Shown piece by piece: positions 58,958 to 64,000 of a stretch of 64,000 bases of DNA. Position 1 is the stretch's first letter; each line of letters starts with the position of its first letter. The translations under genes and the position numbers were made by a program. The stretch comes from Chitinophaga sp. 180180018-3 (GTDB lineage: Bacteria; Bacteroidota; Bacteroidia; Chitinophagales; Chitinophagaceae). The DNA lies in NCBI RefSeq assembly GCF_037893185.1, contig NZ_CP140772.1:7184001-7248000 (forward strand). Reading direction: 5' to 3'. The notes beneath the pieces were generated by a model. It saw only the letters and a list, made by a program, of their open reading frames with translations, did no database searches and had not been told where the DNA came from.

Positions 58958-60103
58958 ATGTACTGTTTAATGACCCGCGCGACCGCCACAGTAATCTTTT
59001 TGCTGCTCTTCCTGCATATACAGGCACAGCAGGCGATAGACCGTTCACAGGTGATGGAATACCTTCAGAATCAGCAATACGACAATGCAATTGGTTATCT
59101 GCAGCCACGGATCAACGAAAAAGATCCCGGCCAGTTGCAGCTGCTTGCTTATACTTATTATCTCTCCGGCAAAGCCAGGGAAGCCATTACTACCTATGAG
59201 AAGGTAGTGGCGCTTGACAGCAATATCATCACAGCCCACCAATACCTGGCTGCTCTGAGCATACAAACGGAAGCTCCCACCATGGCGATTCCTCACTACC
59301 TGCAGCTGCTACGCCTGCAACCGGGCAATGCCACGGTTACCCGCCAACTGAGCTTTGCGTTTTATGCAGCGAAACAGGCTGATTCCGGTTTTGTATGGCT
59401 CCAGCGGGCCTATGCGCTGAATCCCGCCGATCCCAAGGTGGTAGCCCGCCTCGGAGAAGCATTGCTGGAACACTCGGAACATCAGCGGGCCGACAGCGTC
59501 GTTCGGGCCTTCCTGGCAACGGATTCCCTGCAGCCCTCTGTTATTATGGTAGCCGTACGCTCCGCCTGGTACCTGAAAGACTATGCCCGCTGCGACACCC
59601 TGGGCAACCAGTTAATGGAGCTCAAATCAATTTCTCTCAATACTTACGCGATCGTGGCAGCGGCATTGTATAATCTTAAAAAATATAAAGAATGTATAGG
59701 TATCCACGAATTTCTGCAATCATTCCAGTTGCAATCAGAAGCAGTGATGTACTATGCAGCGCTCTCCAATACTGCATTGAAAAATTATGATGTCAGTAAT
59801 GAATTACTCCAGACCTGTATAGACCTTGCCACCTCTAAAAGCCTGGATGACTATTACTGTGGAAAATCTACCAACTACGAAGGGCTGCGACAATACAAAA
59901 CCGCTATCGCCAACCTGGATACTGCATATTATCTTTTCCGTGCCCCCCTGCGCCAGTACAGCATCGGCAGGATATATGATGTTAGTCTTAAGAACAAGGA
60001 ACAAGCCACCCGGTACTATAAACGTTTTATGCAGATAGCAGACCGTAACAAAAAACAGGAAGCGGATATTTATAAGTATCTGCACTCCTATGTTGGAAAA
60101 TAA
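58958..60103 (+). CDS. Secreted TPR-repeat protein
   Basis: This 381-residue protein has an N-terminal signal peptide (hydrophobic about 10-22, then QAQQ). A Met5 at 58970 could be the true start. TPR motifs follow from about 30 to 170 (QYDNAIGYLQPRINEKD, AREAITTYEKVVALDSN, QADSGFVWLQRAYALNPADP) with weaker repeats later. A periplasmic scaffold role is likely. It is monocistronic between a palindromic operator and acs. No catalytic motif is seen. Confidence 0.82.
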   Translation: MYCLMTRATATVIFLLLFLHIQAQQAIDRSQVMEYLQNQQYDNAIGYLQPRINEKDPGQLQLLAYTYYLSGKAREAITTYEKVVALDSNIITAHQYLAALSIQTEAPTMAIPHYLQLLRLQPGNATVTRQLSFAFYAAKQADSGFVWLQRAYALNPADPKVVARLGEALLEHSEHQRADSVVRAFLATDSLQPSVIMVAVRSAWYLKDYARCDTLGNQLMELKSISLNTYAIVAAALYNLKKYKECIGIHEFLQSFQLQSEAVMYYAALSNTALKNYDVSNELLQTCIDLATSKSLDDYYCGKSTNYEGLRQYKTAIANLDTAYYLFRAPLRQYSIGRIYDVSLKNKEQATRYYKRFMQIADRNKKQEADIYKYLHSYVGK

Positions 60104-60217
60104 TCCGGATTTAAGATGCTTTTTTAGAATTTTTCTACCTAAGCCAGGTGTTTTTTCTTAAATTTAAAGCCCGTTAGGAAAAATGCTTGTACTTAACCAA
60201 TAAACAATTACGGTGCT

Positions 60218-62131
60218 ATGTCGTACCCATACCAGATCAAGAGTATAGAAGACTATCAGCAGGCTTATCAACAAAGTGTTATGGACCCGGAGGGCTTCTG
60301 GGCCAATATTGCGGACCATTTTTACTGGCGCCGCAAATGGGATAAGGTATTAGACTGGAATTTCAAGGATCCGGAAATCAAATGGTTCACCGGTGCGAAA
60401 CTGAACATCACAGAAAATTGTCTCGACCGTCACCTGGGTACCCTGGGCAACAGGCCCGCTATCATCTGGGAGCCTAATGACCCCGAAGAACATCATCGCA
60501 TTATTACTTACCGCGACTTATATAATAAAGTCTGCCAGTTTGCAAATGTGCTCAAGAATAACGGTGTTAAGAAAGGCGACCGGGTTTGTATTTACATGGG
60601 TATGATCCCTGAACTGGCTATTGCCGTACTGGCCTGTGCACGTATCGGCGCCATCCACTCTGTAGTATTCGGAGGTTTCAGTGCACAGAGTATTGCAGAC
60701 AGAATACAGGATGCTCAGTGCAGCCTCGTTATCACTTGCGACGGCGCTTTCCGCGGCGCTAAGGACATCCCGTTGAAATCTGTTATGGATGATGCGCTGA
60801 TGGCCTGCCCCAGTGTAAAAAAAGTAATTGTATGTACCCGTACCCGTACTCCTATCAGTATGCTGAAAGGCAGGGATGTATGGTGGGAAGATGAAATCAA
60901 GCAGGTAGAAACAATGGGCAACCCTCCTTGTCCGGCTGAAGAAATGGATGCAGAAGATCTGCTGTTTATCCTTTATACTTCCGGTTCTACCGGCAAGCCT
61001 AAAGGGGTTGTACATACCTGTGGCGGTTACATGGTCTATGCCAACTATACATTTGTAAATACTTTCCAGTATCAGCCAGGCGAAGTATATTTCTGTACTG
61101 CTGATGTTGGCTGGATCACTGGTCATAGTTATATCGTTTACGGTCCGCTCAGTGCAGGCGCCACCACCCTGATGTTCGAAGGGGTACCTACTTATCCGGA
61201 TGCCGGCAGGCTTTGGGAAATAACTGACAAGTTCAGGGTGAATATCCTGTATACCGCCCCTACTGCTATTCGCAGCCTGATGAGCTACGGTCTTGGCCCG
61301 GTGAATCACAAGGATCTCAGCTCCCTCAGGAAACTGGGCAGCGTGGGCGAACCAATCAATGAGGAAGCCTGGCACTGGTTCAAGGATAATATAGGTAAAG
61401 GCAAATGCCCGATTGTGGATACCTGGTGGCAAACAGAAACCGGTGGTATCATGATCACTCCCATTGCCGGTATCACCAAAGAAAAACCGGGCTATGCCAC
61501 TTTACCACTTCCCGGCGTACAGCCTATCCTCGTCGACGAAAATGGGAAGGAGCTGAAAGGAAACGGTGTAAGCGGCAACCTTTGCATCAAATTCCCCTGG
61601 CCAGGTATGCTTCGCAGCACTTATGGCGATCACGAACGCTTCCGTAAAACCTACTTCACCACTTACGAGAACCTCTACTTTACCGGCGATGGTTGCTTAC
61701 GGGATGAAGACGGATATTATAAAATCACTGGTCGTGTAGATGATGTGCTCAACGTTAGTGGTCACCGTATTGGTACCGCGGAAGTGGAAAACGCCATCAA
61801 CATGCACGCCGGCGTAGTAGAAAGCGCAGTAGTTGGGTATCCTCACGAAATAAAAGGACAGGGTATATACGCTTACGTGATCATGGAACGACTGACCCAC
61901 GATCCGGAGCTGACCAAGAAAGATATCGCGCAGACAGTAGGCCGCATCATTGGCCCTATCGCCAAACCGGATAAGATACAGATTGTTTCCGGCCTGCCGA
62001 AAACAAGATCCGGAAAGATCATGCGCCGTATCCTCCGCAAGATCGCTGAAAACGAACTGGACAACCTGGGCGATACTTCCACATTACTTGATCCTACCGT
62101 TGTAGAAGAGATCAAAGCCGGACGATTATAA
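60218..62131 (+). CDS. acs: Acetyl-CoA synthetase
   Basis: This cytosolic enzyme activates acetate to acetyl-CoA through acetyl-AMP. The adenylate-forming signature is YTSGSTGKPKGV (about 252-263). Acs-specific segments are FWANIADHFYWRRKWDKVL near the N-terminus, WWQTETGG near 404-411 and the hinge region DDVLNVSGHRIGT. The acetylation-regulated lysine is Lys600 in KTRSGKIMRR. The 637-residue length is right. It ends at a terminator hairpin 24 nt after the stop. Confidence 0.96.
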   Translation: MSYPYQIKSIEDYQQAYQQSVMDPEGFWANIADHFYWRRKWDKVLDWNFKDPEIKWFTGAKLNITENCLDRHLGTLGNRPAIIWEPNDPEEHHRIITYRDLYNKVCQFANVLKNNGVKKGDRVCIYMGMIPELAIAVLACARIGAIHSVVFGGFSAQSIADRIQDAQCSLVITCDGAFRGAKDIPLKSVMDDALMACPSVKKVIVCTRTRTPISMLKGRDVWWEDEIKQVETMGNPPCPAEEMDAEDLLFILYTSGSTGKPKGVVHTCGGYMVYANYTFVNTFQYQPGEVYFCTADVGWITGHSYIVYGPLSAGATTLMFEGVPTYPDAGRLWEITDKFRVNILYTAPTAIRSLMSYGLGPVNHKDLSSLRKLGSVGEPINEEAWHWFKDNIGKGKCPIVDTWWQTETGGIMITPIAGITKEKPGYATLPLPGVQPILVDENGKELKGNGVSGNLCIKFPWPGMLRSTYGDHERFRKTYFTTYENLYFTGDGCLRDEDGYYKITGRVDDVLNVSGHRIGTAEVENAINMHAGVVESAVVGYPHEIKGQGIYAYVIMERLTHDPELTKKDIAQTVGRIIGPIAKPDKIQIVSGLPKTRSGKIMRRILRKIAENELDNLGDTSTLLDPTVVEEIKAGRL

Positions 62132-62154
62132 AATATTTTCCGCATTTTTGTAGA

Positions 62155-62186
62155 AAGGGATGTAGAAACTTACTTCTACGTCCCTT
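62155..62186 (+). terminator. Terminator after acs
   Basis: AAGGGATGTAGAA (62155-62167) pairs with TTCTACGTCCCTT (62174-62186) over 13 bp with one G-T wobble, 6-nt loop, followed by CTTTATA. It lies between the acs stop and the next start at 62203. Confidence 0.65.
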
Positions 62187-62202
62187 CTTTATAATACAAC
62201 CG

Positions 62203-63144
62203 ATGAAGCCATTCTTTAAGAAACTAGCCTGGATCTGTCTGTCTCTTTTTATATTACTCAATGTAATAGCAGCCTTTCATGCCTGGAAATTCACTCATTT
62301 CTACGACGACAAAGGGCATAAAAACAAGCTGCCGGAGCAAATGAACATGGGTGAAAAACTGCAGATGATATTTTTTGGTGTCCGTATTTCAAAATCAGTA
62401 ACAGCGGTACACCCTACTGTTCCTTACGAAACAATATGGCTGAAAACCAAAGACAATCTGAAGCTGGAAGGCTGGTGGATACCGGTCGACGCCCCTGCGG
62501 GTACGGTGATCCTGTTTCATGGGTATAACGGTAATAAAGGTTCTCTTCTTCCGGAGGCAGAACGCTTCCGCAGACTGGGTTATAATACTTTCCTGCTCGA
62601 TTTCCGTGCTCATGGCAACAGCGATGGCCATGCTTGTACCATTGGGTACCGGGAGGCCGAAGATGTAAAACTGGCCTGGGATTACGTTCGCGGCAGGAGC
62701 GACAATCCGGTAATACTCTGGGGAGTAAGCATGGGTGCTGCAGCCATATTAAAGGCGGTGCCGGAATACCAGCTGACACCTGAAAAGCTGATCCTTCAAT
62801 GTCCGTTTGCAACACTTACAGATGCGGTGAAAAGCCGTATGCGAGCTGTGCATCTTCCGGCCAGTCCTCTTTCCCAACTGCTAACCTTCTGGGGAGGCCT
62901 GGAACTGGGTTTCAACGCAAGTACTTTTAAACCTGAGAGTTACGCCCGGCAGATCCATATACCGGTACTTTATTTCTACGGCCAGAAGGATATCAGGGTA
63001 ATGCCTCACGAAACACAGGAAGTATTTACGCATCTTTCCTCCCAACAGAAGAAGCTGTATATTTTCCCCGATGCCGGCCACCAGTCTTTCTGCGGCAAGG
63101 ATTCAGTTGCCTGGATGAGGGAGGTTACCGCATTCCTGCAATAA
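62203..63144 (+). CDS. Alpha/beta hydrolase with N-terminal membrane anchor
   Basis: This 313-residue protein has a TM segment at about 8-28 followed by a serine hydrolase domain. The nucleophile elbow is GVSMG (WGVSMGAAA, about 185-193). The oxyanion region is FHGYNGNKG, the acid is in FYGQKDIRV and the catalytic His in DAGHQSFCG near the C-terminus. It resembles BAAT/YfhR-type hydrolases; the substrate is unknown. It probably faces the periplasm or is membrane-tethered. Confidence 0.87.
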   Translation: MKPFFKKLAWICLSLFILLNVIAAFHAWKFTHFYDDKGHKNKLPEQMNMGEKLQMIFFGVRISKSVTAVHPTVPYETIWLKTKDNLKLEGWWIPVDAPAGTVILFHGYNGNKGSLLPEAERFRRLGYNTFLLDFRAHGNSDGHACTIGYREAEDVKLAWDYVRGRSDNPVILWGVSMGAAAILKAVPEYQLTPEKLILQCPFATLTDAVKSRMRAVHLPASPLSQLLTFWGGLELGFNASTFKPESYARQIHIPVLYFYGQKDIRVMPHETQEVFTHLSSQQKKLYIFPDAGHQSFCGKDSVAWMREVTAFLQ

Positions 63145-63147
63145 AAA

Positions 63148-63175
63148 AGCGCGCACCATACGAGTGGAGCGCGCT
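63148..63175 (+). terminator. GC-rich hairpin after the hydrolase gene
   Basis: AGCGCGC (63148-63154) pairs with GCGCGCT (63169-63175) around a 14-nt loop, 3 nt after the stop codon. An A-tract lies on its left, so it works best for minus-strand transcripts, while CTTC follows on the plus strand. It separates convergent genes. Confidence 0.55.
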
Positions 63176-63321
63176 CTTCACAGGATCTGACCCTTCATGT
63201 TTTATATTGGAGTCATGGTGCAGGATCACTGCGCCACTAGATGCCGTACAACCGCTGTTGAATACTAAATTAAAGCAGATGGCTGCCGCCGGAAGTCACC
63301 CTGAAATGTTCAGCAAAAACC

Positions 63322-63888
63322 TTACCGACGTATTACAACCGGAGTACCTACTTTCAATATTTCGTATAATTCATTCACATCTCCATTTTTCATACTAATG
63401 CATCCCAAAGTCCAGTTAATCCGGGACTCCACATAGCTATCGCGGATACCGGAATGAGTTTCCACACCATGTATACCTATTCCCCCGCCAATAGTAGCGT
63501 TGAAAGATACTTTACCTTCTTCCTGAGCATGGTGGAATTTCTGCCAGGATGCCTCGTTTGGATAATCCAACAGCATAAACCGGCTCCAGCTATTATCATA
63601 GCGTTTACTCTGAATATGGAATGTACCTTCAGGAGTTCTCCGATCCCCTTCCACCAGTTTATCCCCCTGATCACGACTTCCGAAAACAACCTTGTAGATC
63701 TTTCTCAAAGTCACATCTTCATACACATACAATCTGTAATCACTCTTGTCTATAAGCAGAAAAATTTTGTCCGGATCAATGTTGGCTGTGGTCAATCTTA
63801 CAGAGTATAAATCAGATTCGCTGTTAAATCCACTTAGTGGCAATAGCAGCATGGCAGCTATCCACCAGTAATGACGACACTTGTTCAT
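63322..63888 (-). CDS. L,D-transpeptidase (YkuD) exported protein
   Basis: This 188-residue periplasmic enzyme acts on peptidoglycan. It has a signal peptide (about 1-22, ending LSGFNS). The YkuD domain spans about 38-188, with IGIHGVETHSG carrying the conserved His and TLGCISMKNG the nucleophile Cys163. It lacks the scaffold and peptidoglycan-binding domains of the 30533 gene, so the window holds two different L,D-transpeptidases. It may act as a hydrolase, carboxypeptidase or attachment enzyme. Confidence 0.88.
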   Translation of the reverse strand: MNKCRHYWWIAAMLLLPLSGFNSESDLYSVRLTTANIDPDKIFLLIDKSDYRLYVYEDVTLRKIYKVVFGSRDQGDKLVEGDRRTPEGTFHIQSKRYDNSWSRFMLLDYPNEASWQKFHHAQEEGKVSFNATIGGGIGIHGVETHSGIRDSYVESRINWTLGCISMKNGDVNELYEILKVGTPVVIRR

Positions 63889-63934
63889 AGGAGCTATAAA
63901 TATCCTGATAACGGTTTTTGAGGGAGAAATATTG

Positions 63935-64000
63935 TAATTACGAATTAGGAATTACGAATTACGAAATAGCGGGTAGATAGTAGCGAAGCTAATCTTCGCG
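63935..64000. repeat. Hairpin element, truncated by the window end
   Basis: The last 66 bases begin a copy of the AATTACGAATTA-type hairpin family, including GAATTACGAAATAGCGGG. A small internal GCGAAG/CTTCGC dyad is visible near the end. The right arm presumably lies beyond 64000. It is upstream of the minus-strand L,D-transpeptidase gene. Confidence 0.6.

Noticed and set aside
60518..61432. 304-residue minus-strand ORF inside acs
   Set aside because: It is antisense to acs, with composition dictated by the acs codons.
63178..63260. Possible tRNA-like or small RNA structure
   Set aside because: One 7-bp hairpin (GGTGCAG with CTGCGCC) is present but no cloverleaf, T-loop or CCA end.
63207..63398. 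63-residue ORF after the hydrolase gene
   Set aside because: It starts with TTG, overlaps the L,D-transpeptidase end on the other strand and covers small hairpins; no protein features are seen.

Overview
The window is bacterial chromosome from a Bacteroidota member, most likely Chitinophagaceae and Chitinophaga-like. The evidence is the gliding genes gldE and gldD beside mutY and ssb, a TonB-type protein carrying a SusC plug motif, 790-800 residue FtsX permeases in tandem, a DUF3109 protein, weak Shine-Dalgarno sequences and several TAnnTTTG -7 boxes. I see no rRNA, tRNA, insertion sequence, prophage or CRISPR array. The family placement is inference from gene content; no search was run.

Layout. 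1-1744: a small unknown protein and gpsA. 1848-19520 (minus): a large MacAB-like efflux locus with two HlyD adaptors, two ATPases, five tandem FtsX permeases and one TolC. It faces a divergent NtrC-type response regulator and histidine kinase (19736-22532). The shared gap holds a near-consensus sigma-54 promoter and two dyads 21 bp apart, so the pair probably drives the pump operon. 22566-36143: housekeeping and stress genes (lysoplasmalogenase-like, nadB, lpxL-like, BON, persulfide dioxygenase-rhodanese, ArsR, tsaB, RidA, L,D-transpeptidase, RNase G, a 31-residue COX24/mS38-like protein, a TPR protein, HU). 36144-42093: mutY, ssb, gldE, gldD, DUF3109, lutB. 42097-51141 (minus): an ECF sigma factor overlapping an anti-sigma/SusC-plug/TonB fusion, then purH, comEC and carB.

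The accessory highlight is 52083-54093: an 80-residue peptide with one central CxxC pair, a strong intergenic hairpin, a DUF692/MNIO oxidase and a partner protein abutting it. This looks like a compact RiPP-type (post-translationally modified peptide) locus with an unusual internal core. Next come a DeoR-type regulator with an MFS transporter, divergent from a 5'-deoxynucleotidase across four copies of one 13-bp motif with exact 30-bp spacing. After these are two tandem double-HTH paralogues, a small HTH-like protein, a TPR protein, acs, an alpha/beta hydrolase and a second L,D-transpeptidase.

A recurring theme is long, nearly perfect hairpins at gene 3' ends (1769, 23222, 26433, 40600, 48234, 63935). 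Many share an AATTACGAATTACGAA module and some contain the stop codon of the preceding gene.
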